64,000 nt of DNA, taken from contig NZ_JAVBXD010000005.1 in the NCBI RefSeq assembly GCF_030756675.1, positions 62,001 through 126,000 of the forward strand. The letters run 5' to 3'. Under the pieces are notes generated by a model. The model was not told the origin of the DNA and did not search any database. It was given only the letters and a program-made list of their open reading frames with translations. The position numbers were made by a program, and so were the translations under genes. Numbering within the stretch: position 1 is the stretch's first letter; every line of letters starts with the position of its first letter. The DNA comes from Bacillus multifaciens (GTDB lineage Bacteria; Bacillota; Bacilli; Bacillales; Bacillaceae_G). Of this stretch, positions 31,072 to 40,235 are shown piece after piece.

Positions 31072-32061
31072 TTATTCTACTTCTGTTTCTACAAAGTCGC
31101 CAAATAATCCATATACATATTGTTCTGGGTCAAATGCTTGCAAGTCATCCATTTGTTCTCCCAGACCAACAAATTTCACCGGTACATCCATCTCATTACG
31201 AATCGCTAATACAATTCCACCTTTAGCAGTTCCGTCCAATTTCGTTAAGACAATTCCCGTTACATTTGTCGCCTCGCGGAATGTCTTCGCTTGGCTTAAA
31301 CCATTTTGCCCTGTTGTTGCATCAATAACAAGCAATACTTCATGAGGAGCTCCAGGAACTTCACGTTCGATTACACGTTTTACTTTCTCTAACTCTTTCA
31401 TTAAGTTGACTTTATTTTGCAAACGACCTGCCGTATCACATAACAAAACATCAACTTTTCGCGATTTTGCAGCTTGAATTGCATCATACATAACTGCTGC
31501 TGGATCAGAACCAGATCCTTGTTTAATTACATCTACACCAACACGTTCTCCCCATACTTCTAGCTGCTCAATTGCACCAGCACGGAATGTATCGCCAGCT
31601 GCTAATAATACAGATTTGCCGTCCGTTTTAAATTTATGGGCCATTTTTCCAATCGTTGTTGTTTTTCCAACACCGTTTACTCCAACAAATAAAATAACTG
31701 TCAATGCGTTTTCTTGTACATTTAATTCATTATTAAAATTTCCGTTACCTTTATAAATCTCAACTAATTTTTCAGAGATAACAGCTTGCACTTCTTTTGG
31801 GTCTTGAATATTACGACGCTTCACTTCATCTCTTAATTGGTCAATTAACTCCATTACTACGGACACACCCACATCCGCACCAATTAAAATTTCCTCTAAC
31901 TCTTCGAAGAACTCTTCGTCAACTTTACGATAACGATATACTAAATCATTTACTTTTTCTGCAAAAGAGTTTCTCGTTTTCTCTAAACCTTGTTTAAACT
32001 TTTCTGTTACCGTATCTGTTTGCTTCGAAATCTTTTCTTTTAATTTTTTAAAAAAACTCAT
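31072..32061 (-). CDS. ftsY: Signal recognition particle receptor FtsY
   Basis: Membrane-associated GTPase that receives SRP-ribosome complexes. N domain (four-helix bundle, about residues 20-95) and G domain: GVNGVGKTTTIGKMA (near residue 130), DTAGRLQNKVNLMKEL, TKLDGTAKGG, and FVGLGEQMDDLQAFDP at the end. The N-terminal acidic A domain of E. coli is missing, as usual in Gram-positives; a basic amphipathic start (MSFFKKLKEKISKQ) may bind the membrane. The length is 329 residues. The stop codon is part of an ATAAAGTGAA R2-like sequence. Confidence 0.98.
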   Translation of the reverse strand: MSFFKKLKEKISKQTDTVTEKFKQGLEKTRNSFAEKVNDLVYRYRKVDEEFFEELEEILIGADVGVSVVMELIDQLRDEVKRRNIQDPKEVQAVISEKLVEIYKGNGNFNNELNVQENALTVILFVGVNGVGKTTTIGKMAHKFKTDGKSVLLAAGDTFRAGAIEQLEVWGERVGVDVIKQGSGSDPAAVMYDAIQAAKSRKVDVLLCDTAGRLQNKVNLMKELEKVKRVIEREVPGAPHEVLLVIDATTGQNGLSQAKTFREATNVTGIVLTKLDGTAKGGIVLAIRNEMDVPVKFVGLGEQMDDLQAFDPEQYVYGLFGDFVETEVE

Positions 32062-32076
32062 TCTTTCCCATCCTTC

Positions 32077-35000
32077 CTATTTGCTCGTAACAAGCTCTTC
32101 GCCATCATCTAAACGAACGGAAACTAGCTTGGACACACCGGACTCTTGCATCGTCACACCATACAATACATCAGATTCTTCCATCGTGCCCTTTCGATGC
32201 GTAATAACGATAAATTGCGTTTCATTACTAAATCTTTTCAAATACTGCGCAAAACGAGCAACGTTTGCCTCATCTAACGCTGCTTCAACTTCATCCAGCA
32301 CACAAAACGGTACAGGACGAACTTTTAAAATACCAAATAGCAACGCAATAGCCGTCAATGCTCGTTCGCCTCCAGAAAGAAGACCTAAATTTTGCAACTT
32401 TTTCCCTGGTGGTTGTGCAACAATATCAATTCCTGTATTTAATAAATCTTTCGGGTTTGTCATAACCAAGTCTGCACGCCCACCGCCAAATAATTCACTA
32501 AATACTTGCTGGAATTCTGTACGAATTGCTTGGAACGTATATGAAAAACGCTTTTTCATTTCTTCATCCATCTCGTCAATTACTTGATGCAGCGTTGTTT
32601 TTGCCTCTTGCAAATCATCCCGTTGCTCTAATAAGAACGTATGACGCTCAGATACGCGCTCAAATTCATCAATAGCACCTATATTTACTGTACCGAGTTC
32701 TTCAATGGATAGTTTAATTAATTTTACTTTTTTACGAGCTTCCTCGCTAGATATCGTCAACGTATACTTTTGTTTCGCAGCTTCAAAAGAAATCGTATAC
32801 GTTTCCCGTAAGTGTTGCAAGCGATTTTCTAACTCCACGTCTAAACGATTAATTTTCACTTCTTGATCTTTTAATACATCTAGTAAGTATTTATATCTGC
32901 GTTTCGCTTCTTTTACCTCTAACTCTAGATGTTCTAACTGCCCTTGTAAATCAAGACGTTGTTCACGGCGTGAGCTAATTAATTCCACAGTTTGATTTCT
33001 ATCGTGTGTTTTCTTTTCAATCATACTTGTAATTTGCTCTTCACCGCTAGAATTCGATGTCATTTCTTGTTTTAAGAATGCTAAATCTTCTTTTGTCTTT
33101 ATAAGATTCTTTTTCGTTTCATCTCGTTCTTTCGTAAGGCGTTCCACTGTTTCTTTTTGGTTTGATAATCGTTGATGCTTTTCAGCCGCCTGTACTTTTA
33201 ACTCCGTAATCTCTTTCTGAACTTTTTCCTTCGAAGAATGCTGCTCGTTCTTTTGTTTTGTTAACTCTGTAATCGTCACGTCCAGTTCCGTAATTTCCCC
33301 TTGCAGCTCAGTAAGCGTTTCTTCTAACTCAGTTTTTCGCCCTTGTATCTTTGCTTGATCTTGCAAAAATCCTTCTAGCTCTAAATCATAAATCGATAAA
33401 CGCTCATTAATGCGATGTTCTTCTAGCTCTAACTGATTCATTTCTTCTTTGTACTTTTGTTCATCTACACGCTTTTCATCGATATTTAGTCGCAGTTCCT
33501 TCAACTTCACTTCTTTTTCTTGTATTTCTTGTTTTAACGCTTTAACAAAGTTCTCAAGCTTCTTAGTCTTTTCTTCCATATCTGTCAACTTTTCATTCCA
33601 CTCTTCCAATTCTCGTTGACGTCCTAATAAAGAAGAATTTGTTTGCTTCACAGCACCGCCTGTCATCGAACCACCAGGATTCACAAGATCCCCTTCTAAT
33701 GTAACAATACGATAACGATACTGCAGCTGTTTCGCTAATTCATTTGCACCTTTTAAATCATGGGCAACTATTACTGTACCTAATAAATTTGTAATTACAT
33801 TTTCATATTTATTATCGTATTGTACAAGCTCCGAAGCTATCCCTATAAATGACGAATGCTGACTTATCATGCGAAGTTGCTCTATATTAAGCGCTCGGCC
33901 CTTAATAACACTTTGCGGTAAAAAGGTCGCACGACCATGACGGTTTTGCTTTAAAAATGTAATAGCTCGGCGTGCGTGTTCTTCTGTTTGTACAACCACA
34001 TGTTGCATTGCTGCCCCAAGTGCGATTTCCATCGCTACCTCATATTTTTTCGGTACAGTAAGAAGCTCTGCAACCGCCCCTTCAATACCATGCAACTGGC
34101 TATCACGCGCTTTTAACACTTCACGGACACCTTGGTAAAATCCAGAATAATCTTCTTGCATTTCTTCAAGCATTTCTTTTCGAGAACGAGCTTGCTGAAC
34201 ATATTGATATGCTTGATACAATTTTGTCTCATTTTCACTATATTGATCTTTACATTTTCCAAGCGCAGTTTCTGTTTGCTGCATGCTTGACAACAAATTT
34301 GTAATTTGTTCTTTTATATGTTCATATTTTTCAACGAAAGTTGATTTTTTCTGTGCAATGCCAATTCGCATCTGCACATATTTTTCATTTTCTTCGTCAA
34401 GACGCTGATTTTTAAAATCTCGCTGTTTAAATTGTTCCTCTAACATAGAAAGTTCATTTCGATAGCTTGCCTGTTGATTTAAAAGTTCAATATAATCCCC
34501 TTTTAAATTCTCAATTTTCTCATCTAAATTTTGTTCATATGTAGACAACAATCGTTCGCTATCATGCAATTTCTGCTCTAGCTCTTTCACATGACTTGCT
34601 AATTCCATCAATTCTTCTGTTCCTTGCAGGGCACTTCCTTCATATACAGAAACCTTTTCTGTTAATTCATGAATAGTTGCTTCTAACTGCGCGCAATGCG
34701 CGGTTGCATTGTTCTTTCTTTCTTTCAACAGTTCACGTTGCCCTTCTAACTTTTCAAGTTCTTTACTAGAAAGAAGAAGAACTTCTTGTAAAGATTGAAT
34801 AGACTCATCAATAGCTTGTACATTCCCACGTATTTCTTCTAAATCTGCTTCATCTTTTTGAAGATGTGTCGATACCTTCACTTCTTCATCTTTATTATGT
34901 TTAAATTGCTCACGAAGCGCTTCCCATTTTTCATGTAATTCTTCAATTTCATACACAATTAATGCCGCTTCAACTTTTTCCAGTTCATCTTTTTTCTCAA

Positions 35001-35646
35001 GATAATCTTTTGCAATAGAAGCTTGTCTTTCAAGAGGTTCAATTTGTGTACTTAATTCATGAATAATATCTTCTACACGATTTAAATTATCCTGCGTCTC
35101 CGCTAATTTCCCTTCCGCTTTCTTCTTGCGAATTTTATATTTCAATACACCGGCCGCTTCTTCAAAAACACTACGGCGATCCTCTGCTTTGCTGCTTAAA
35201 ATTTCTTCCACTTTCCCCTGACTGATAATAGAAAACGCTTCACGTCCCATACCTGAGTCCATGAATAAATCAACGATATCTTTTAAACGACAAGATTGTT
35301 TATTAATAAGAAAATCACTGTCTCCAGAACGATATACTCGCCTCGTTACACTTACTTCGTTATATTCAATTGGTAGGCGCTGATCTTCATTATTTAATGT
35401 TAATGTGACTTCTGCAATATTTAATGCTTTACGTGTATCACTGCCCGAAAAAATAATGTCTTCCATTTTCGCACCGCGAAGCGATTTCACAGATTGTTCA
35501 CCAAGCACCCAACGAATTGCATCTGTAATATTACTCTTCCCACTTCCGTTTGGCCCTACCACAGACGTTACACCTGGTACAAAGTCAATCGACACACGTT
35601 CTGCAAAAGATTTAAATCCTACTATTTCTAACCGTTTTAAAAACAC
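32077..35646 (-). CDS. smc: Chromosome partition protein SMC
   Basis: Condensin ATPase for chromosome organisation, partnered by ScpA/ScpB (not in this window). Walker A GPNGSGKSN at residues 31-39; two long coiled coils (about residues 165-500 and 670-1010) flank the hinge (about 510-660, with GSMTGGAVK); C-terminal head has the signature LLSGGERALTAIALLF and Walker B CVLDEVEAALDEANV. I start at GTG 35646, six bases behind GGGGGAAGG, giving MFLKRLE as in B. subtilis; the upstream in-frame extension to 35670 has no binding site. The length is 1189 residues. It is co-transcribed with rnc and ftsY. Confidence 0.98.
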   Translation of the reverse strand: MFLKRLEIVGFKSFAERVSIDFVPGVTSVVGPNGSGKSNITDAIRWVLGEQSVKSLRGAKMEDIIFSGSDTRKALNIAEVTLTLNNEDQRLPIEYNEVSVTRRVYRSGDSDFLINKQSCRLKDIVDLFMDSGMGREAFSIISQGKVEEILSSKAEDRRSVFEEAAGVLKYKIRKKKAEGKLAETQDNLNRVEDIIHELSTQIEPLERQASIAKDYLEKKDELEKVEAALIVYEIEELHEKWEALREQFKHNKDEEVKVSTHLQKDEADLEEIRGNVQAIDESIQSLQEVLLLSSKELEKLEGQRELLKERKNNATAHCAQLEATIHELTEKVSVYEGSALQGTEELMELASHVKELEQKLHDSERLLSTYEQNLDEKIENLKGDYIELLNQQASYRNELSMLEEQFKQRDFKNQRLDEENEKYVQMRIGIAQKKSTFVEKYEHIKEQITNLLSSMQQTETALGKCKDQYSENETKLYQAYQYVQQARSRKEMLEEMQEDYSGFYQGVREVLKARDSQLHGIEGAVAELLTVPKKYEVAMEIALGAAMQHVVVQTEEHARRAITFLKQNRHGRATFLPQSVIKGRALNIEQLRMISQHSSFIGIASELVQYDNKYENVITNLLGTVIVAHDLKGANELAKQLQYRYRIVTLEGDLVNPGGSMTGGAVKQTNSSLLGRQRELEEWNEKLTDMEEKTKKLENFVKALKQEIQEKEVKLKELRLNIDEKRVDEQKYKEEMNQLELEEHRINERLSIYDLELEGFLQDQAKIQGRKTELEETLTELQGEITELDVTITELTKQKNEQHSSKEKVQKEITELKVQAAEKHQRLSNQKETVERLTKERDETKKNLIKTKEDLAFLKQEMTSNSSGEEQITSMIEKKTHDRNQTVELISSRREQRLDLQGQLEHLELEVKEAKRRYKYLLDVLKDQEVKINRLDVELENRLQHLRETYTISFEAAKQKYTLTISSEEARKKVKLIKLSIEELGTVNIGAIDEFERVSERHTFLLEQRDDLQEAKTTLHQVIDEMDEEMKKRFSYTFQAIRTEFQQVFSELFGGGRADLVMTNPKDLLNTGIDIVAQPPGKKLQNLGLLSGGERALTAIALLFGILKVRPVPFCVLDEVEAALDEANVARFAQYLKRFSNETQFIVITHRKGTMEESDVLYGVTMQESGVSKLVSVRLDDGEELVTSK

Positions 35647-35673
35647 GAAAGGCCTTCCCCCTTTATGCACAAG

Positions 35674-35700
35674 GAATCCCCCTAGGTATAAGGGGGATTC
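35674..35700 (-). other. Perfect stem-loop between rnc and smc
   Basis: GAATCCCCC pairs with GGGGGATTC around a nine-base loop that itself contains CTAGG. No U-tract follows, so it is not a standard terminator. It sits 2 bp behind the rnc stop; an RNA-processing or stabilising role is possible. Confidence 0.6.
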
Positions 35701-35701
35701 G

Positions 35702-36439
35702 CTATAAGTGCTCTTTTAATTTTTCTAACGCTTCTTGGGCAGCATGCTGTTCTGCCTCTTTCTTAGACTTCCCACTTCCAAGACCTAATGATTCGCCATT
35801 TAATGTAACGCGCGATACAAATTCTCGATTATGAGCCGGTCCTTTTTCTTGCAGAATTTGATATTCTATATTCCCGCTACCATCACGCTGAATTAACTCT
35901 TGTAGTTGACTTTTAAAATCCATCACATGAGAAAAAGCACCTTCATTAATTTTCGGATAAACAACTGTTTTTAGAAATCCCCATACCTTTTCCAAACCTT
36001 GGTCGAGGTAAAGCGCGCCAACAAATGCTTCAAAGACATCCGCTAATAATGCTGGACGTTCACGCCCCCCTGTCATTTCCTCTCCCTTTCCTAAAAGGAC
36101 AAGATTTCCAAATAATAGTTCATTTGCAAAGCGAACGAGAGAAGGTTCACATACAATAGCAGCGCGAAGTTTTGTTAATTCGCCCTCACTCATTGTCGGA
36201 TATTTTTGAAACAAGTATTGCGAAACTGTCAATTCTAATACCGCATCTCCAAGAAATTCAAGACGCTCGTTATCTTCATGTGGCTTTTTTCGATGCTCAT
36301 TCACATACGATGAATGCGTAAATGCTTGGATCAACAACTTTTCATTTGTAAATGTAATACCTATTTTCTCTTGAAACTTTTTAAAAGCCTCTCGATATTT
36401 AGTTTCATGCTTCTTATCTCTATACTTTCTGTACGGCAT
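35702..36439 (-). CDS. rnc: Ribonuclease III
   Basis: Double-strand-specific endonuclease for rRNA, scRNA and mRNA processing. Catalytic signature [20 protein letters not shown] (about residues 53-72), second acidic site [15 protein letters not shown]. The C-terminal double-stranded RNA-binding domain starts at [13 protein letters not shown] and ends [19 protein letters not shown]. The ATG at 36439 is four bases behind GGAGGG; the extension to 36496 runs through the acpP terminator. This gives 245 residues. The order acpP-rnc-smc-ftsY is conserved. Confidence 0.97.
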   Translation of the reverse strand: MPYRKYRDKKHETKYREAFKKFQEKIGITFTNEKLLIQAFTHSSYVNEHRKKPHEDNERLEFLGDAVLELTVSQYLFQKYPTMSEGELTKLRAAIVCEPSLVRFANELLFGNLVLLGKGEEMTGGRERPALLADVFEAFVGALYLDQGLEKVWGFLKTVVYPKINEGAFSHVMDFKSQLQELIQRDGSGNIEYQILQEKGPAHNREFVSRVTLNGESLGLGSGKSKKEAEQHAAQEALEKLKEHL

Positions 36440-36466
36440 AGGTCCCTCCAGGTATATATGCTGAGA

Positions 36467-36495
36467 AAGCCCCGTATATAAACGGGACTTTATCA
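36467..36495 (-). terminator. Terminator-like hairpin behind acpP
   Basis: Minus strand AAAGTCCCGT / ACGGGGCTTT with a short T-run (TTTCTC). It probably gives partial termination, leaving much more acpP than rnc mRNA. Confidence 0.7.
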
Positions 36496-36499
36496 AGCA

Positions 36500-36733
36500 T
36501 TATAGATGACTCTCTATGTAAGTCACAGCATCGCCAACAGTAGCAATCTTTTCTGCTTCCTCATCAGAAATTTCCATTTCAAACTCATCTTCTAATTGCA
36601 TTACAAGTTCTACTACATCTAGGGAATCAGCACCTAAATCTTCTTTAAAGTTCGCAGCTGGTGTTACCTCTGTTTCGTCTACTCCTAGACGATCTACGAT
36701 GATTTTCGTTACACGCTCTAAAACGTCTGCCAT
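36500..36733 (-). CDS. acpP: Acyl carrier protein
   Basis: Carries growing acyl chains on 4'-phosphopantetheine attached to Ser37 in the invariant [12 protein letters not shown] motif. It has 77 residues and is strongly acidic, as usual. The start is the ATG at 36733, six bases behind GGAGGTGA; the ATG at 36739 lies in the binding site. It lies downstream of the fapR-plsX-fabD-fabG genes and has its own promoter, fitting its high expression. Confidence 0.98.
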   Translation of the reverse strand: MADVLERVTKIIVDRLGVDETEVTPAANFKEDLGADSLDVVELVMQLEDEFEMEISDEEAEKIATVGDAVTYIESHL

Positions 36734-36815
36734 ATTCATTCACCTCCTTTAAAAAGTATAGACAAACAATTACTGTTTTTAATTCATCCGCTCTCCTCAA
36801 GACATCATATTTAAT

Positions 36816-36843
36816 ATTGTACAGAAAAACGAGATGAAATCAA
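36816..36843 (-). promoter_or_regulatory. Candidate sigma-A promoter of acpP
   Basis: Minus strand: -35 TTGATT (36838-36843), 16-base spacer, -10 TACAAT (36816-36821), about 80 bases before acpP. Confidence 0.6.
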
Positions 36844-36865
36844 CCTATTTCTATAGTTTCTTCCC

Positions 36866-37609
36866 TTACATCACCATGCCGCCGTCAACATGAAGTGTTT
36901 GTCCAGTAATATAACGACTCGCATCAGATGCTAAAAAGGCAACTGCATTTGAAATATCTTCAGCTTCTCCAAATTTTGCAATTGGAATTAATTTTAGCAT
37001 TTCGTTCTTTACATCTTCTGTCAATACATCTGTCATATCTGTTACGATAAATCCAGGAGCAATTGCATTTACTGTAATATTACGACTTGCCAGCTCTTTT
37101 GCCGAAGTTTTAGTTAGCCCAATCACGCCAGCTTTTGCTGCAACGTAGTTTGCTTGCCCTGGATTTCCAGTAACACCGACAACAGAAGCGATATTAATAA
37201 TGCGTCCATGACGTTGACGCATCATGTAACGAGATACAGCCTTTGTGCATAAAAAGACACCTTTTAAGTTTGTATTAATAACCGCATCCCATTCTTCTTC
37301 TTTCATACGCATTAACAAATTATCTTTCGTAATGCCAGCGTTATTTACAAGAATGTCAATTTGACCAAATGTATCAACAGTTTGTTTTACCATGTCAGCT
37401 ACTTCTTCGCTACTTGCAACATTTGCTTTTACTGCAATTGCTTCTGAACCTAAATTTTTAATCTCATCAACAACTTCATTTGCTTTTAATTCGTTTCCTG
37501 CGTAGTTTACAACTACTTTTGCACCTTGTTTTGCCAAATCTAATGCAATTGCACGGCCAATTCCGCGAGATGCTCCCGTTACTAACGCAACTTTGTCTTT
37601 TAATAACAT
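36866..37609 (-). CDS. fabG: 3-oxoacyl-[acyl-carrier-protein] reductase
   Basis: NADPH-dependent reduction step of fatty acid elongation. Short-chain dehydrogenase: [16 protein letters not shown] for the nucleotide (near residue 11), NNAG (near residue 90), catalytic Ser in [14 protein letters not shown] and Tyr/Lys in YVAAKAG (near residue 153), and the C-terminal [13 protein letters not shown]. The length of 247 residues is normal. It shares one base with the fabD stop, so translation is probably coupled. Confidence 0.98.
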   Translation of the reverse strand: MLLKDKVALVTGASRGIGRAIALDLAKQGAKVVVNYAGNELKANEVVDEIKNLGSEAIAVKANVASSEEVADMVKQTVDTFGQIDILVNNAGITKDNLLMRMKEEEWDAVINTNLKGVFLCTKAVSRYMMRQRHGRIINIASVVGVTGNPGQANYVAAKAGVIGLTKTSAKELASRNITVNAIAPGFIVTDMTDVLTEDVKNEMLKLIPIAKFGEAEDISNAVAFLASDASRYITGQTLHVDGGMVM

Positions 37610-38553
37610 TAGCCTTCTCCTCTCAGTTTCGAAATGGTATCTTTCATTGTCTCCTCATCGTATATCGCATATACTTTCGCAGACGGAGCGATTGATTTCA
37701 TAAGACCAGCTAAAACTTTTCCAGGCCCAACTTCAATAAAGGTATCTACACCAAGTTCCACCATACGTTCAATGGATGGGTACCATAATACAGGGGAATA
37801 GAGTTGCTCAATTAATTTTTCTTGAATGTCTTCTTTACGCGTAATACAATCTGCTGTTACATTTGCAACTACCGGAATTTTTGCATCTTCAATCTTAATT
37901 TCATTTAGCACGTCTCGAAACCTCTCAGCCGCTGGTTTCATAAGAGATGAATGAAACGGACCGCTTACTCGCAGTGGTACTGCACGCTTTGCACCGTTTT
38001 CTTTCGCTCTTTCTGAAGCCAATTCTACACCTTGTTTTGTACCAGAAATTACGATTTGCTTTGTGCTATTCATATTCGCAACTTGAACAGGATAACCTTC
38101 ACTTGTCACTTCCTCAGTTACCCGCTTTAACATATCAGGATCTGCTCCCAAAATAGCTGCCATGGCACCTTCGCCATTTGGCACAGCCTCTTCCATGTAT
38201 TCGCCACGTTTTCTAACAGCATATACACCATCTTCAAATGACATAGCACCTGCTGCTACCAGTGCACTATACTCACCTAAACTATGTCCTGCAACATAAT
38301 CTGGTGTAATATCGTACTGCTCCAATGCCTTTAAAATTGCAATACTTGTCGTTAACAATGCCGGTTGCGTATTTGTTGTTAATGTCAACGCTTCTTGAGG
38401 TCCCTCAAAAATAAGTGTTGAAAGAGAGTCTTTTAAAATTTCATCAGCTTGATGAAAAACTTTCGCAACCTCTTCATGATTTTCTGCTAATTGTCTTCCC
38501 ATTCCAACTGCCTGTGAACCTTGTCCTGGAAAAAGAAATGCCAATTTTCCCAT
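37609..38553 (-). CDS. fabD: Malonyl-CoA:ACP transacylase
   Basis: Loads malonyl groups onto ACP. Opening [19 protein letters not shown], nucleophile Ser in [15 protein letters not shown] (near residue 91), conserved Arg in AVRKRGEYM and catalytic His in [13 protein letters not shown]. The length is 314 residues. GGAGGG before the ATG. It belongs to the FapR-controlled unit fapR-plsX-fabD-fabG. Confidence 0.98.
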   Translation of the reverse strand: MGKLAFLFPGQGSQAVGMGRQLAENHEEVAKVFHQADEILKDSLSTLIFEGPQEALTLTTNTQPALLTTSIAILKALEQYDITPDYVAGHSLGEYSALVAAGAMSFEDGVYAVRKRGEYMEEAVPNGEGAMAAILGADPDMLKRVTEEVTSEGYPVQVANMNSTKQIVISGTKQGVELASERAKENGAKRAVPLRVSGPFHSSLMKPAAERFRDVLNEIKIEDAKIPVVANVTADCITRKEDIQEKLIEQLYSPVLWYPSIERMVELGVDTFIEVGPGKVLAGLMKSIAPSAKVYAIYDEETMKDTISKLRGEG

Positions 38554-38568
38554 TTCAAACCCTCCTCA

Positions 38569-39561
38569 TTATTGAAGCAGTTCTTCCTCCATTACACTCT
38601 GAATAGTAGGAATAACTTCCTTTGCTACCATTTCCCGAGTTTGACGAATCGCACTAAAAATTGATTGATCATTTGAAGAACCATGTGCTTTGATGACAGG
38701 AGCTTTCAATCCAAATAAAGCTGCTCCTCCATACTCTGAATAATCCATTTTATCTTTTAATACCATTAATTTTGGTTTTAATACCGCTGCCGCTAGTTTG
38801 CTTGTAAATGAACTCATTAATTGCTCTTTCAGCATTGAGAATAAAGCTATTGCAGTCCCCTCTAACGTTTTAAGAGCAACATTTCCAGTAAATCCGTCAC
38901 AAACAACCACATCAGCTACACCTTGCAATAAGTCTCGTGATTCTACATTCCCAACAAAGTTAAGTGGTGCATCTTTTAGCATCTCAAAGACTTGTTTAGA
39001 AAGTTCGTTTCCTTTTCCGTCCTCAGTTCCAACATTCAAAAGACCTACGCGAGGATTAGAAATTCCTCTTACTTTCTCTGCATATACAGATCCCATTACA
39101 GCGTATTGGTACAAATGAATTGCTTTCGCATCGACATTTGCGCCAACATCTAGCATAACAAAGCCTTTTCCATCCACTGTTGGCATCGTCGGAGAAAGAG
39201 CAGGGCGCTCTACTCCTTCTATACGTCCTACTACAAACAATCCAGCTGCCATAAGAGCCCCTGTATTCCCGGCTGAAATACAAGCATCAGCTGCACCTTC
39301 TTTTACTTGCTGCGCAGCGAGTACCATGGAAGCTTGTTTTTTCCGGCGCACTGCTCGTACCGGCTCATCCGTCCCTTCAATTACTTCATCTGTATGCAGC
39401 ACTGTAATACGCTCTTCGCTTGTTACATATTTGCGAATTTCATCTTCTTTTCCAACTAAAGTAATATGTAAATCTGAATATTGCTTAATTGCTTTCATTG
39501 CTCCAAATACGACAGATTTCGGCGCATGATCGCCGCCCATTGCATCTATTGCGATTCTCAT
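38569..39561 (-). CDS. plsX: Phosphate acyltransferase PlsX
   Basis: Makes acyl-phosphate from acyl-ACP for phospholipid synthesis (with PlsY). The first residues [20 protein letters not shown], the stretch [18 protein letters not shown] and [19 protein letters not shown] are family hallmarks. It has 330 residues. Its ATG overlaps the fapR stop by four bases (ATGA), so synthesis is coupled to the regulator. Confidence 0.98.
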   Translation of the reverse strand: MRIAIDAMGGDHAPKSVVFGAMKAIKQYSDLHITLVGKEDEIRKYVTSEERITVLHTDEVIEGTDEPVRAVRRKKQASMVLAAQQVKEGAADACISAGNTGALMAAGLFVVGRIEGVERPALSPTMPTVDGKGFVMLDVGANVDAKAIHLYQYAVMGSVYAEKVRGISNPRVGLLNVGTEDGKGNELSKQVFEMLKDAPLNFVGNVESRDLLQGVADVVVCDGFTGNVALKTLEGTAIALFSMLKEQLMSSFTSKLAAAVLKPKLMVLKDKMDYSEYGGAALFGLKAPVIKAHGSSNDQSIFSAIRQTREMVAKEVIPTIQSVMEEELLQ

Positions 39562-40148
39562 AAGTTGTTACCTTCCTCACTATAATTACTAGATCGATAC
39601 ATTTCAAAAGTGCCAGCAAAAACAAGTTCATCTCCAACAAAACTTTGCACTTTGACAACCGTCCGTCCTTTATCATTCTCTACATCTTCAACACGCGCTT
39701 TTGCAACAACACGCTCTCCTAATTTTACAGGACGAATATATCGAATGGTAGACTTCGCAGTTAAAGCTAATTCTTCATCAATAACCGCAACAGCTAATGA
39801 GTTTGCTTGCGCAAATAAATGATGCCCACGAGCAATTTGATTACGTTTAAAGACATGTTCTACTTTCACTTCAAAAATAGAAATCGCATGTCTATCTAAT
39901 TCTATATCAATAATTTCTCCTACCACTTCATCAAGCGGTAAAGATTTTACGTCTTCTTCATGTTGTTTCGTTGCCACATGTTTTATTCGTTCTCGTAATT
40001 CTGGAATCGAAAGTTCCATTCGATCGAGACGAATTGTTTGAATACTCACTTGAAATTGTTCAGCTAATTCTTCATCCGTAATAAACGGATTTGCTTCTAT
40101 TGTTTGTTGTAACAACTCTTGTCTTTCTTTTTTCCTTCTCTTTTTCAT
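39558..40148 (-). CDS. fapR: Fatty acid biosynthesis repressor FapR
   Basis: Represses fatty acid and phospholipid genes; malonyl-CoA is the inducer. N-terminal DeoR-like helix-turn-helix ([20 protein letters not shown], about residues 25-44) and C-terminal hot-dog fold (about residues 70-190; [20 protein letters not shown]). The start is the ATG at 40148, giving 196 residues; an upstream frame to 40217 covers the promoter and operator. A FapR box lies directly upstream, so the gene is autoregulated together with plsX-fabD-fabG. Confidence 0.97.
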   Translation of the reverse strand: MKKRRKKERQELLQQTIEANPFITDEELAEQFQVSIQTIRLDRMELSIPELRERIKHVATKQHEEDVKSLPLDEVVGEIIDIELDRHAISIFEVKVEHVFKRNQIARGHHLFAQANSLAVAVIDEELALTAKSTIRYIRPVKLGERVVAKARVEDVENDKGRTVVKVQSFVGDELVFAGTFEMYRSSNYSEEGNNL

Positions 40149-40164
40149 TCCGCACCATCCATTT

Positions 40165-40181
40165 TTATGACTAGGTACTAA
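40165..40181 (-). promoter_or_regulatory. FapR operator
   Basis: Minus strand TTAGTACCTAGTCATAA, a 17-base imperfect palindrome that agrees closely with the known FapR box of Bacillus. It overlaps the expected transcription start of fapR, fitting repression by blocking initiation. Confidence 0.92.
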
Positions 40182-40185
40182 CAGT

Positions 40186-40214
40186 AGTATATAAGCATTG
40201 AATACAGAATGCAA
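40186..40214 (-). promoter_or_regulatory. Sigma-A promoter of fapR-plsX-fabD-fabG
   Basis: Minus strand: -35 TTGCAT (40209-40214), 17-base spacer, -10 TATACT (40186-40191). The start site would fall at about 40178-40180, inside the FapR box. Confidence 0.85.
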
Positions 40215-40235
40215 CATTTTTTTGCGTATTGCGCC

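Noticed and set aside
35647-35670. Longer N-terminus of SMC (HKGGRPFV extension)
   Set aside because: The GTG at 35646 has a strong binding site and matches the family start; the extension overlaps it.
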